DNA from: an uncultured Lachnospiraceae bacterium | GTDB lineage: Bacteria; Bacillota; Clostridia; Lachnospirales; Lachnospiraceae | Direction of reading: 5' to 3' | DNA: 58,148 bases | Assembly: GCA_947630085.1 (NCBI GenBank) | Contig: CANRGP010000003.1 | Span: 1-58,148 of the forward strand | Shown: piece by piece, positions 28,784 through 37,150 of the stretch | How the letters are laid out: each line of letters begins with the position of its first letter | Position numbering within the stretch: the first letter of the stretch is position 1 | Position numbers and translations under genes: made by a program | The notes under the pieces: generated by a model | Told to the model about the DNA's origin: nothing | Database searches by the model: none | Seen by the model: only the letters and a program-made list of their open reading frames with translations

Positions 28784-28812
28784 AGTGTATCACTTGATTC
28801 TTGGATATACAA
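28784..28812 (-). promoter_or_regulatory. Promoter of the sugar operon
   Basis: On the minus strand TTGTAT (28812-28807) and TACACT (28789-28784) are 17 nt apart, about 67 nt upstream of the binding-protein start, with the LacI-type operator in between. Confidence 0.5.
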
Positions 28813-28832
28813 TGAATTTTAGACATTTTGAC

Positions 28833-28859
28833 TTGACTTTGTTAGGAAACCGCTATACC
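28833..28859 (+). promoter_or_regulatory. Promoter of lacI-type gene
   Basis: TTGACT (28833) and TATACC (28854) are 15 nt apart on the plus strand, a short spacing; a second TTGACT at 28828 gives 20. The operator-like GGAAACCGCTAT lies between the boxes. Confidence 0.4.
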
Positions 28860-28898
28860 ATTATATCAGATTTATACAATTTTACGGGAGGAAAAACC

Positions 28899-29927
28899 AT
28901 GTCCGTTACCATTACCGACGTAGCCGACGCCGCCGGCGTGTCCAAATCCACCGTATCCAAGGTGCTGAACCATTGGACCTCCATCTCTCCCGAGACTGCC
29001 CGGAAGGTCCTGGACGCAGCGGAGCGCCTGAACTATATCCCCAATTCGCGCGCCGTCAGCTTCGCCAGGCAGGTCACGAAAAACATTGTCTATCTGACCG
29101 ACTTCGGACAAGGCACGGCCTATTCCAATCCCCATATGTTCGATATCATGTGCGGCGTCCATCATGAGCTGACCCGCAGCGGCTACACCATGACGCTTGT
29201 AGACACTTCGGAAGAAACCTTTCCGGGAGAACGGGCCATACAGGAAATCCGGCGCCGTTCGGCCGACGGCCTGATCATCCACGGCTCCGCCGTAAACGAA
29301 GAACTGGCCGCGATGATCCTGAAAGAAAATGTCCCTCATATCATCATCGGCCATCCGTCGTTCGACAACCGCCTCTGCTGGATCGATACAGACCACACCC
29401 TGGCCGGGGAATACGCGGCCGTACATATGGCAGACTGCGGATATCTGGATGTATTGTTTGTTGCGGGAAAACGAAGCGACACCATCTCCAACCAGAGACT
29501 TAAGGGCTTCCGAAAAAAGATGCTGAGTTTGAAACGATACGTCCCCCATCACCGCGTGGGGTACACGGACGCCACGCGGCTGGGGGCCTGTGAAACGGTG
29601 CTCACGCTTCTCGGCGAAGACGCCCTGCCCCGTCCCCAGGCCATCGTATGCGCCAACAGTGTGCTGGCCGCGGGTACGGTCAAAGCGCTGGGGGAGCTTG
29701 GCCTCTCCGTCCCGAAAGACATTGCGCTCCTCACATTCGACACCTATCCCTGCACCGGGATGCTCGATCCGGTCCTGACCGTCATCGACATCAATGTCTA
29801 CGATATGGGGGCGCAGGCCGGGAGCATGATGATCCGCAAGCTTGAAAATCCTGACCTGTTCGTGCAGAGCTTTACGACGCTCCCCATACTGATCCAGGGG
29901 GAAAGCACCGTACCTCCGGCACAATGA
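28899..29927 (+). CDS. LacI-family regulator of the sugar operon
   Basis: This 342-aa repressor has an N-terminal HTH (ITDVADAAGVSKSTVSKVLN at 4) and hinge helix region (ERLNYIPNSRAVSFARQ about 45), then a periplasmic-binding-protein-like sensor domain (from about 60). Conserved stretches include ADGLIIHGS (about 125) and PKDIALLTFD (about 275). ATG 28899 is chosen because GGGAGG lies 8 nt upstream and the HTH begins there. Divergent from the binding-protein operon, it should release the CG-centred operators on binding the imported sugar. Confidence 0.9.
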   Translation: MSVTITDVADAAGVSKSTVSKVLNHWTSISPETARKVLDAAERLNYIPNSRAVSFARQVTKNIVYLTDFGQGTAYSNPHMFDIMCGVHHELTRSGYTMTLVDTSEETFPGERAIQEIRRRSADGLIIHGSAVNEELAAMILKENVPHIIIGHPSFDNRLCWIDTDHTLAGEYAAVHMADCGYLDVLFVAGKRSDTISNQRLKGFRKKMLSLKRYVPHHRVGYTDATRLGACETVLTLLGEDALPRPQAIVCANSVLAAGTVKALGELGLSVPKDIALLTFDTYPCTGMLDPVLTVIDINVYDMGAQAGSMMIRKLENPDLFVQSFTTLPILIQGESTVPPAQ

Positions 29928-29946
29928 CGGAATGCGGCTGCCGGTA

Positions 29947-30786
29947 TCAGCCCCGGTTCACTCTCTGTACCAGTCCCGGCAGCGCCTTCTCGAACTTTAC
30001 GCCGTACCAGTGGCTCTCGTCGCCGGCGGTCTTCTTCATGCTCTCCACGGTGAAATCCGCCGCGATACCGGCCGCCTCGTAAACGCTGTACCCCTGCATC
30101 AGCGAACCGACAAAGGCGGAGGCGTAGACGTCGCCGGTTCCATGGGAATTCTTCTCCAGCCTCTCGTGGAAATAGTAATCGGTCCTGCCGTCCAGGCGCA
30201 CCGCCACGCCCAGCTTACCCGGCTCGAAGCTCACGCCCTTCAGCACCACGCATTTTGCCCCCAACGCGGTCATCCCGTCCAGAAGCGACTCGACATATGC
30301 CTTATCCGCCCGGTCTTCCTCATACGGGATCCCGGTCATGAAGCACGCCTCGGTAATGTTGGGAAGGGCGATATCGGCGATACCGCACAGGCCGCCCATC
30401 CTGCTGGCAAATTCCGCGGTAAATCCGTAGTACAGACTTCCGTGGTCCGCCATAGCCGGATCCACGATCCTGAGCCCCCCGGGAACCAGCGTCTCATCCA
30501 TGATCGCCTGCACATATTCGATCTGGTCGATGCTTCCCAGATAGCCGGTATAGACCGCGTCGAAACGGATCCCTTCCTTCTTCCAGTGTTCGGCGATCGC
30601 CGGCATATCACTGCTCAGATCCCGGAAGGTATACCCGGTAAATCCTCCCGTGTGGGTCGAAAGCACCGCCGACGGCAGGATCGCCGTCTCGATGCCGCAG
30701 GCCGAAATGATCGGAAGGGCCACTGTCAGGGAGCACTGTCCCACACAGGAAATATCCTGGATCGTCAAAACCTTTTTATCACTCAT
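29947..30786 (-). CDS. Pyridoxal/pyridoxamine kinase-like protein
   Basis: This 279-aa PfkB/ribokinase-superfamily protein begins VLTIQDISCVGQCSLTVALP, typical of PdxK/PdxY-type kinases. It continues with VLSTHTGGFTGYTF (about 43) and, near the C-terminus, the anion-hole/catalytic motif NSHGTGDVYASAFVG (about 220), with catalytic Asp in GTGD. It would phosphorylate B6 vitamers as a salvage route beside the PdxST synthesis genes 25 kb away. ATG 30786 has GGAGG 8 nt upstream. It converges on lacI with a 19-bp gap and no clear terminator. Confidence 0.85.
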   Translation of the reverse strand: MSDKKVLTIQDISCVGQCSLTVALPIISACGIETAILPSAVLSTHTGGFTGYTFRDLSSDMPAIAEHWKKEGIRFDAVYTGYLGSIDQIEYVQAIMDETLVPGGLRIVDPAMADHGSLYYGFTAEFASRMGGLCGIADIALPNITEACFMTGIPYEEDRADKAYVESLLDGMTALGAKCVVLKGVSFEPGKLGVAVRLDGRTDYYFHERLEKNSHGTGDVYASAFVGSLMQGYSVYEAAGIAADFTVESMKKTAGDESHWYGVKFEKALPGLVQRVNRG

Positions 30787-30798
30787 GTCTTCTGCCTC

Positions 30799-30887
30799 CA
30801 TTTTCTTCATGACGACAGCGTACCGCGCATCTCTTCCATGGCGGCAGCATATCCTTACATTTTCTTCATGGCGACAGCATATCACGC
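30799..30887. repeat. Three 29-30 bp direct repeats upstream of the kinase
   Basis: Copies start at 30799, 30828 and 30858. Each reads roughly CATTTTCTTCATGGCGACAG then CATATCACGC on the plus strand. Copies 1 and 3 are nearly identical; copy 2 is diverged. They lie immediately upstream of the kinase ribosome-binding site, so each carries an in-frame ATG-like codon on the minus strand. They could be regulator sites or a leader duplication. Confidence 0.6.
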
Positions 30888-30986
30888 TTGTGGAACGATT
30901 AAAATATCCAGTTTTGAATATTTTATCAATGCCAGTTTTTTCTTGATCCCTGCCGGTTTTCCTCCCCGAAAGGGATGTTTCCTCTG

Positions 30987-31679
30987 TCAATCCTTTGATT
31001 CTATGCAGATCAGGATCCCGTCATCGATGCGGATCACGGCCGTATCCTCAACGATCTCGTTGCTGACGCAGAGTCCCGCCTCCCGCCCGATGCTGATATC
31101 CCTTCCGGAAAGCGGATATTTAAAGCCGGTCAGGCGGATGCCGCGCACCTTCTCCGTCATCGGAATAAACGATATATATTTTCCGTAGATCCCGTCCCGG
31201 TGAAAAACACGTTCGCGCGTCAGGAGGCTCACCCGGTTCTGCGCGTCGTAGAGCGCGGCATCCACCCCGGCATCCAGACAGGATTTCAGCAGATGGATAT
31301 TGGACAGCTCATGGTCCAGACGGCCGCCGGTGGCGCCGAGGATAACCAGACGGCCGCATCCAAGCTTCATGGCCGTTCCGATCGCCAGCTCCGTATCCGT
31401 TTCGTCCTTTTCCGGCTTATGCACATCCCACAGGATGCGGGACGCGCTCCGGTACTTTTCCAGCACCTCCGGCTTCACCGAATCGAAATCCCCCACGACG
31501 GCCGTCGGCGTGAGGGCAAGCATCTCCGCAAGCTCCAGGCCGCCGTCCGCCACGATCACACAGTCAAAGCCGAAGTTTCCGGCCGCCGCATTTTCGCCCG
31601 GGCCGGCCCATTTTCGTAAAAAATCGCCGGCGAAAGCCGGATCCAGCTTTCCGCCGGTTACAATCAGTCCCGTTTTCAT
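30987..31679 (-). CDS. thiN: Thiamine diphosphokinase
   Basis: This 230-aa enzyme transfers pyrophosphate from ATP to thiamine. Motifs include VIVADGGLELAEML (about 42), AVVGDFDSVKPE (about 61), PEKDETDTELAI (about 89) and GATGGRLDHELSNIHLL (about 114). The C-terminal beta domain (GIRLTGFKYPLSGRD, about 178) helps bind thiamine. It overlaps rpe by 4 nt. It is the last gene of the long housekeeping block, as in many Clostridia and Bacilli. Confidence 0.93.
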   Translation of the reverse strand: MKTGLIVTGGKLDPAFAGDFLRKWAGPGENAAAGNFGFDCVIVADGGLELAEMLALTPTAVVGDFDSVKPEVLEKYRSASRILWDVHKPEKDETDTELAIGTAMKLGCGRLVILGATGGRLDHELSNIHLLKSCLDAGVDAALYDAQNRVSLLTRERVFHRDGIYGKYISFIPMTEKVRGIRLTGFKYPLSGRDISIGREAGLCVSNEIVEDTAVIRIDDGILICIESKD

Positions 31680-32341
31680 CTCTTTTCAAATTCCTCGAAA
31701 ATCTTCAGGAAACTCCTGGTGTTGGCCGCCGCGTCTCCCCGATATACCGCCGATCCGGCGACGATCACATTGGCCCCCGCCTCAAGAAAATCCGTTACGT
31801 TCTCCAGCGTCACGCCGCCGTCCACCTCGATATCCGTATCCAGTCCGTCCCGTGTGCAGATTCGGCGCAGGGCACGGACCTTGTCCAGCGTATAGGGGAG
31901 GAATTCCTGCCCTCCGAATCCGGGGTTCACTGACATGACGAGCACCGTATCCGCAATGGGGAGTACCTCGGAGACGGCTGCCGCCGGAGTGGCCGGATTC
32001 ATGGCGACTCCCGCTTTGAGCCCGAGGCTCCGGATCCGGCAGAGCGTATAATCCAGATGCCTGCACGCCTCCACATGGACGGTTATCATATCGGCCCCGC
32101 TTTTTTTCATATCTTCCACGTAGCGGACCGGTTCCTCTACCATCATATGGACATCAAAGAACTTCTCCGTATACCCCCGCAGGGAGGCGATGACCGGCAT
32201 TCCGAACGAAATGCTCGGCACGAACGCGCCGTCCATCACGTCAAGATGAATATATTGAGCCCCGGCAAGATCCACCTGCCGGATCTGTTCTCCCAGCTTT
32301 CCGAAATCCGCGCCCAAAATGGAAGGTGACAAGATGATCAT
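31676..32341 (-). CDS. rpe: Ribulose-phosphate 3-epimerase
   Basis: This 221-aa TIM barrel interconverts ribulose 5-phosphate and xylulose 5-phosphate. It has LSPSILGADFGKL at 4, the metal-binding HLDVMDGAFVP (about 33), FDVHMMVEEP (about 63), VLVMSVNPGFGGQEF (about 133) and DIEVDGGVTLEN (about 171). All are intact. It sits between rsgA and thiN, 3 nt after rsgA. Confidence 0.96.
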   Translation of the reverse strand: MIILSPSILGADFGKLGEQIRQVDLAGAQYIHLDVMDGAFVPSISFGMPVIASLRGYTEKFFDVHMMVEEPVRYVEDMKKSGADMITVHVEACRHLDYTLCRIRSLGLKAGVAMNPATPAAAVSEVLPIADTVLVMSVNPGFGGQEFLPYTLDKVRALRRICTRDGLDTDIEVDGGVTLENVTDFLEAGANVIVAGSAVYRGDAAANTRSFLKIFEEFEKR

Positions 32342-32344
32342 AGG

Positions 32345-33226
32345 TCAGTATCTCCTTTTCTCTTTCTGTTCGGAATAAAACATCCTGTAATTTTCATAGC
32401 GGCTTCGGCTTATCCTCCCCTCTTCCGCCGCGCGCTTCACCCCGCACTCCTTTTCCCCTATGTGGACGCACCCCGCGAACCGGCAGTTCTTCTCGTAGCG
32501 GGAGAACTCCGGGAAACAATCCTTGATCTGCCCGGCTTCCATCCCGTCCACATACATGGAGCTGAAGCCGGGAGTATCCATCAGATACGTCCCGTTCCCC
32601 ATCCCGAACAGCTCCGAATGGCGGGTGGTATGTTTTCCTCTGCGGATCTTTTCGCTTACGGAACCGGTTTCCATGTGGGCCCGGGGCATAAGAAGGTTGG
32701 TCAGGGAAGACTTTCCCACTCCGGAAGGCCCGGCGAGCACCGTAGTCTTTCCGGCAAGAGCCTCCGACAGCTTATTGATGCCCTCTCCGCTGCAGGTACT
32801 CACCGGGATCACCGGATATCCCGCCGGCTCATATATGACGCGAAGGCCCTCCATTTTCTCTCCGTCATCCAGGTCAGACTTGCTGAAGACGATGATCGCA
32901 GGAAGCCCCATCGAACACAGCGTCACGAGAAACCGGTCCAGCAGATTCAGGTTGGGAACGGGGTCCGCCACGGCAAAGACCACGGCGGCCTGGTCCACAT
33001 TGGCGACCGCCGGGCGGACCAGCTCGTTCCTGCGTTCCAGGATCCTTTCGATGTTCCCCACGAAGGGATCCTCCCCCAGGGACGATATTTCTACATCGTC
33101 TCCTACCAGCGGTTTGATCTTTTTGCTGCGAAAGACCCCCTTGGCCCTGCATTCATAGATGTGCTCTCCGCAGTCCACATAATAAAAGCCGGCGATTCCC
33201 TTTACGATTTTTCCGATCATTCCCAT
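32345..33226 (-). CDS. rsgA: Ribosome-assembly GTPase RsgA
   Basis: This 293-aa circularly permuted GTPase matures the 30S subunit. An N-terminal OB fold spans about 1-70. The permuted G domain has G4 VFSKSDLD (about 115), G1 GPSGVGKSSLTN (about 166) and G3 DTPGF (about 217). A C-terminal zinc site is formed by FPEFSRYEKNCRFAGCVHIGE (split here as Cys at about 247, 252 and nearby His). In this family the gene commonly follows the Ser/Thr kinase, as here. Confidence 0.95.
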   Translation of the reverse strand: MGMIGKIVKGIAGFYYVDCGEHIYECRAKGVFRSKKIKPLVGDDVEISSLGEDPFVGNIERILERRNELVRPAVANVDQAAVVFAVADPVPNLNLLDRFLVTLCSMGLPAIIVFSKSDLDDGEKMEGLRVIYEPAGYPVIPVSTCSGEGINKLSEALAGKTTVLAGPSGVGKSSLTNLLMPRAHMETGSVSEKIRRGKHTTRHSELFGMGNGTYLMDTPGFSSMYVDGMEAGQIKDCFPEFSRYEKNCRFAGCVHIGEKECGVKRAAEEGRISRSRYENYRMFYSEQKEKRRY

Positions 33227-33235
33227 ATCTTCATC

Positions 33236-35353
33236 CTATTCCGCGGGGAAGAAGCGGACCGGATAGCTTGCAAGAATATCCCCTCTCTGGACATCCACCA
33301 CTTCGACCTCTCCGTATTCCGTTCCCGGAAGGATCGCCTCGATCCGGGAATACTCGATGGGAAGCATCTCCGTGGCATTGATCTGACGCGCCTCCATCAG
33401 GGTTCTGTAGACCGGTCCCTCGTCTCCGTCCTGACGCAGGCGGATCTCGACGGTAAACATCACATCCATGGCTCCCGGTCCCACCTGGTTCTTCAGGCTG
33501 AAGGTCTCGCTGATGGCCGCAAAAGACTGTCCATACCGGGGCTCGGGTCCGAGGCTCAGCACAAACGAGACTCTTCCGCCCCCCTCAAGAGCGGAATTGG
33601 CGGGAATATCCTGCCGGATCACGCAGCCGACGGGGATCGTATCGTCATAATCCGAAGTGATCTCTCCAGGATTTAAGCCGGCGTCCGTCAGGCGCCGCCT
33701 CGCTTCCTCCTCCGTAATGTTATACAGATCGGGAACCGTTCTCATGATCGGGGCCGGTCCCTGGCTCACGTAGATGGTCACGGTCTGTCCTGCCGCCGCA
33801 GACGCCGGATCGTAGCGGGTGACCATCCCGTTGGATACCGTGTCGTTATACTCCTCCGCGACGCTGGGAACCAGTCCTTTTTCCGTCAGCAGGGCTTCCG
33901 CCGCTTCCCGGCTCAGCCCCGTCAGGCCCAGAGCGGACAGATCGATCGTTCCGTCCCCCTCGCTGACCACCGCTGTCACTTCCCCGTACCGCTTCACTTC
34001 CTCTCCGGGAAGCGGATCCTGGGAAATAATGACTCCCTTCGGCGCGGTGGACTGCTCCCTCGCCGTGATCTTCAGTGTCAGACGGTATTCTTCGCCTTCC
34101 AGAAGAAGCCGGGCCTCATCCTCCGGCATATCCGTGATCCTCGGCATCTGCACCGTCGTGCCCTCCGCCTCCTGCCCGGATCCCTCCGGAAGCGCTTCCG
34201 TCTGTATGCTTTCCTGTGCCTGCCAGAAGCCCGAACCGCTCCGGAAGAGTCCTCCCAGCCTGGAAAACAGGGCGATCAGAACGGAGACGATGACCACGGC
34301 AACGAAGACTCCGACAGCGGCCAGGATGCGGTCGACCCCTCTGCTCACCTCAAAGCGCTTGGTATCGCCCCCCGCCCCGTCGATCTCTCCGCTCATGGAA
34401 TCGATATGCACAGGCTCCGGCGTGGGCTCATACGATTTCTGCCCCTGACTGATGGCGTTGAGCTCCTCGGGTGTGATCTGCATGGTATCGCCCCCGCCTG
34501 CTTCCTCCGCCGCCATAGTCACAAAATTTTCATCCGGATACAGAAGAACCTTCCTCAGATCGGCGATCACCTCCGTAGCGGCACCGTAGCGGCGCTCCGG
34601 ACGCTTTTCGGTACATTTGAGAATAATATTTTCAAGACTTATAGGAATACCGGGATTGTAAAGGCTCGGTCTCGTAATGGGCTCTTCCACATGGGCGAGC
34701 GCCACGGCAACCGTATTCTCCCCCTCAAACGGAAGACGGCCCGTTACCATCTCGTACATGGTGATCCCCAGAGAATAAATGTCGCTCCTGGCGTCGCTGT
34801 AGCCGCCGCGTGCCTGCTCCGGGGAAATATAGTGAACCGACCCCACCGCAACGGATCCCTGCGTCTGGTCAGTGACCAGCCTGGCAATGCCAAAATCCGC
34901 CACCTTCACCTTTCCGTCTCTGGAAATGATGATGTTCTGCGGCTTGATATCCCGATGAATGATATTCTGCTCGTGGGCCGCGGCGATGCCCTGCGCCACC
35001 TGGATGGCGATCCCCACCGCTTCCTTCACATCCAGGAAGCCTTTTTTGGCGATATAACTCTTCAGCGTGATCCCCTCAATCAGTTCCATTACGATGTAAT
35101 GGAGATTCTGTTCGTCTACCACATCGTAGACGCTGACGATATTCGGGTGGGAGAGTCCTGCCGCCGCCTGGGCCTCCATCTTGAACTTGGCGACAAAGTT
35201 CTTGTCATTGCTGAATTCATCCTTCAGTACCTTGATCGCCACGAGACGGTCAAGCGTATGGCACCTTGCTTTATATACGTCAGACATCCCTCCGGAGCCT
35301 ATCAGCTCCAGGATCTCATACCGGTCCTGTAAATATACTCCTTCTCTCAGCAT
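33236..35353 (-). CDS. prkC: PASTA-domain Ser/Thr protein kinase (PrkC/PknB)
   Basis: This 705-aa membrane kinase senses muropeptides or lipid II. The Hanks-type kinase domain (about 10-270) has AIKVLKDEF (Lys about 40), IIHRDIKPQNIII (about 134) and KVADFGIARL (about 152). One membrane segment lies at about 345-367. Three PASTA repeats follow, near 395-465, 467-530 and 532-600. A further C-terminal domain of about 100 residues is not PASTA-like and may be a beta fold. It overlaps its phosphatase by 7 nt. It should control division, spore germination or wall synthesis genes such as those nearby. Confidence 0.94.
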   Translation of the reverse strand: MLREGVYLQDRYEILELIGSGGMSDVYKARCHTLDRLVAIKVLKDEFSNDKNFVAKFKMEAQAAAGLSHPNIVSVYDVVDEQNLHYIVMELIEGITLKSYIAKKGFLDVKEAVGIAIQVAQGIAAAHEQNIIHRDIKPQNIIISRDGKVKVADFGIARLVTDQTQGSVAVGSVHYISPEQARGGYSDARSDIYSLGITMYEMVTGRLPFEGENTVAVALAHVEEPITRPSLYNPGIPISLENIILKCTEKRPERRYGAATEVIADLRKVLLYPDENFVTMAAEEAGGGDTMQITPEELNAISQGQKSYEPTPEPVHIDSMSGEIDGAGGDTKRFEVSRGVDRILAAVGVFVAVVIVSVLIALFSRLGGLFRSGSGFWQAQESIQTEALPEGSGQEAEGTTVQMPRITDMPEDEARLLLEGEEYRLTLKITAREQSTAPKGVIISQDPLPGEEVKRYGEVTAVVSEGDGTIDLSALGLTGLSREAAEALLTEKGLVPSVAEEYNDTVSNGMVTRYDPASAAAGQTVTIYVSQGPAPIMRTVPDLYNITEEEARRRLTDAGLNPGEITSDYDDTIPVGCVIRQDIPANSALEGGGRVSFVLSLGPEPRYGQSFAAISETFSLKNQVGPGAMDVMFTVEIRLRQDGDEGPVYRTLMEARQINATEMLPIEYSRIEAILPGTEYGEVEVVDVQRGDILASYPVRFFPAE

Positions 35354-36102
35354 ACTTCCACCTCGCTTATCTGCGGATCTACCAATACGACTGAGATATT
35401 GTCCTTGCCGCCGTGGGCATTGGCTGCCGCGATGAGGCTCCCCACCTTTGATTTCAGACTTGCCTGGGAGCCCAGCAGGCGCTCGATCTGCCGTTCATCG
35501 ACCATATTGGTCAGGCCGTCTGAACACAGGAGCACCAGATCCTTCGGGGCCAGTTCTTCCTCAAAAAAATCGATATCCAGCGCGGGATCCGTTCCCACCG
35601 CCCTGGTAATGATATTCTTTTTTTCCAGGTATTCCCTGCTTCCCCGCTTCATCCTGCCCAGCGAAACCATCTCCTCCACATAGGAGTGATCGTGGGTAAT
35701 CTGGGACAATCTTTCATTTCTGAACAAATATAAGCGGCTGTCTCCCACATTTGCCGCAAAAATCGTCCGATTTCTTATAGTAGCCGCCACCAGTGTCGTC
35801 CCCATGCCCGAATGTTCCGAATTGACAACCGACTCCCGGTAGAGGGCTCTGTTGGCATCCGCAACGGCCTGGCGGATCCTCTCCACCGGCTCCATTTCCT
35901 CCCTGTGATTTTCAAAATAGCTGACAAGGCTCTCGACCAGGAAGCGCGATGCAAAATCCCCTGCCCTGTGGCCTCCCATACCGTCGGCTACCAGATAAAG
36001 GTTCTCCAGTTCCCCCACGGGAGCCGACGAGGAATAGATGCAATCCTGGTTGTGCTTTCTGACCCTTCCCGTATCCGTGATCGCATAATCCTGCATCCTC
36101 AT
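35347..36102 (-). CDS. prpC: PP2C-family Ser/Thr phosphatase
   Basis: This 251-aa metal-dependent phosphatase reverses PrkC phosphorylation. Motifs include VADGMGGHRAGDFASR (about 37), TTLVAATI and ANVGDSRLYL (about 113), LLCSDGLTNMVD (about 190) and GGKDNISVVLV (about 231), all with the expected Asp residues. It overlaps both rlmN and prkC, the standard gene pair order. Confidence 0.95.
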   Translation of the reverse strand: MRMQDYAITDTGRVRKHNQDCIYSSSAPVGELENLYLVADGMGGHRAGDFASRFLVESLVSYFENHREEMEPVERIRQAVADANRALYRESVVNSEHSGMGTTLVAATIRNRTIFAANVGDSRLYLFRNERLSQITHDHSYVEEMVSLGRMKRGSREYLEKKNIITRAVGTDPALDIDFFEEELAPKDLVLLCSDGLTNMVDERQIERLLGSQASLKSKVGSLIAAANAHGGKDNISVVLVDPQISEVEVC

Positions 36103-37145
36103 CCCTCCTTTTCTCTGATATAGCTTCTCCTGAGCTGGCCGCAGGCTCCGTCGATGTCGCTGCCCATCTCTCTTCTTATCGTAACATTTATTCCTCTTTT
36201 TTCAAGACAATTCTTAAACGCCTCGATATGTTTCCTGTCCGAGCGGGCAAAATCCCTCTCCCGTATGGGATTGACCGGTATCAGATTGACATGGCCGTGC
36301 TGGTCCCGCAAAAGGCGCGCCAGCGCGTCCGCGTGCTTCTCCGTATCGTTGATCCCCCGGACCAGGCTGTACTCAAAGGTCATCCTCCGCCCCGTCTTCT
36401 CATAATAGTTCCTGCAGGCATCAAGGACCTCCCCGAGAGGATACCGTTTGGCAATCGGCATCAGCTCCCTGCGCGTCTCATCGTCCGAGGCGTGAAGGGA
36501 CAGCGCCAGTGTGATCTGCAGCCTTTCGCCCGCCAGCCTCCGCATCTGGGGAACCAGGCCGCAGGTGGAAACGGTAATGTTCCTCTGGCTGATATTCATT
36601 CCCCTCTCATCGGAAGCCATTCTGAGGAAGCGGAGCAGATTGTCATAATTGTCCAGCGGCTCCCCGCTTCCCATGACCACCACATGGGAAATCCTCTCCC
36701 CGATATCCCTGCCGATCCGGTATATCTGGTCCAGCATTTCCGAGGCGCGCAGGTCCCGCGCAAGGCCGTCCAGGGTAGACGCGCAGAAACGGCAGCCCAT
36801 CCTGCAGCCAACCTGCGAAGAGATGCAGACCGAATTGCCGAATTTGTACCTCATCAGCACACTCTCGATCACATTGCCGTCCGCAAGGGCAAAGAGATAT
36901 TTTCGGGTCCCGTCCAGAGCGGACGCCCTCATATCCACAGCTTTAAGCGTCACTACCTCGTACCTCTCGGCGAGGCTCTGCCTGAGGGTACGCGGCAGAT
37001 TGGTCATCTCATCAAAAGAAGCCGCCGCTTTTTCATGGAGCCATCTGAAAATCTGCTCCGCCCGGTATCTCTCAAGGCCCATGCCGCCAAGCTCTTCCGA
37101 AAGCTCTTCATATGTAAGAGATCTGATATCCGTCTTTTCCATCAT
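36099..37145 (-). CDS. rlmN: Radical-SAM rRNA/tRNA adenine-C2 methyltransferase
   Basis: This 348-aa enzyme methylates C2 of A2503 in 23S rRNA and A37 in some tRNAs. The iron-sulphur motif is GCRMGCRFCAS (about 111), with the conserved Cys triad. MGSGEPLDNYDN (about 163) and STCGLVPQMRRL (about 200) follow. A C-terminal Cys in GACGQLRRS is the methyl-carrying residue. ATG 37145 (or 37142) is chosen because the family begins there; a longer frame overlaps rsmB. It lies 5 nt after rsmB. Confidence 0.95.
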   Translation of the reverse strand: MMEKTDIRSLTYEELSEELGGMGLERYRAEQIFRWLHEKAAASFDEMTNLPRTLRQSLAERYEVVTLKAVDMRASALDGTRKYLFALADGNVIESVLMRYKFGNSVCISSQVGCRMGCRFCASTLDGLARDLRASEMLDQIYRIGRDIGERISHVVVMGSGEPLDNYDNLLRFLRMASDERGMNISQRNITVSTCGLVPQMRRLAGERLQITLALSLHASDDETRRELMPIAKRYPLGEVLDACRNYYEKTGRRMTFEYSLVRGINDTEKHADALARLLRDQHGHVNLIPVNPIRERDFARSDRKHIEAFKNCLEKRGINVTIRREMGSDIDGACGQLRRSYIREKEG

Positions 37146-37150
37146 TCTAT

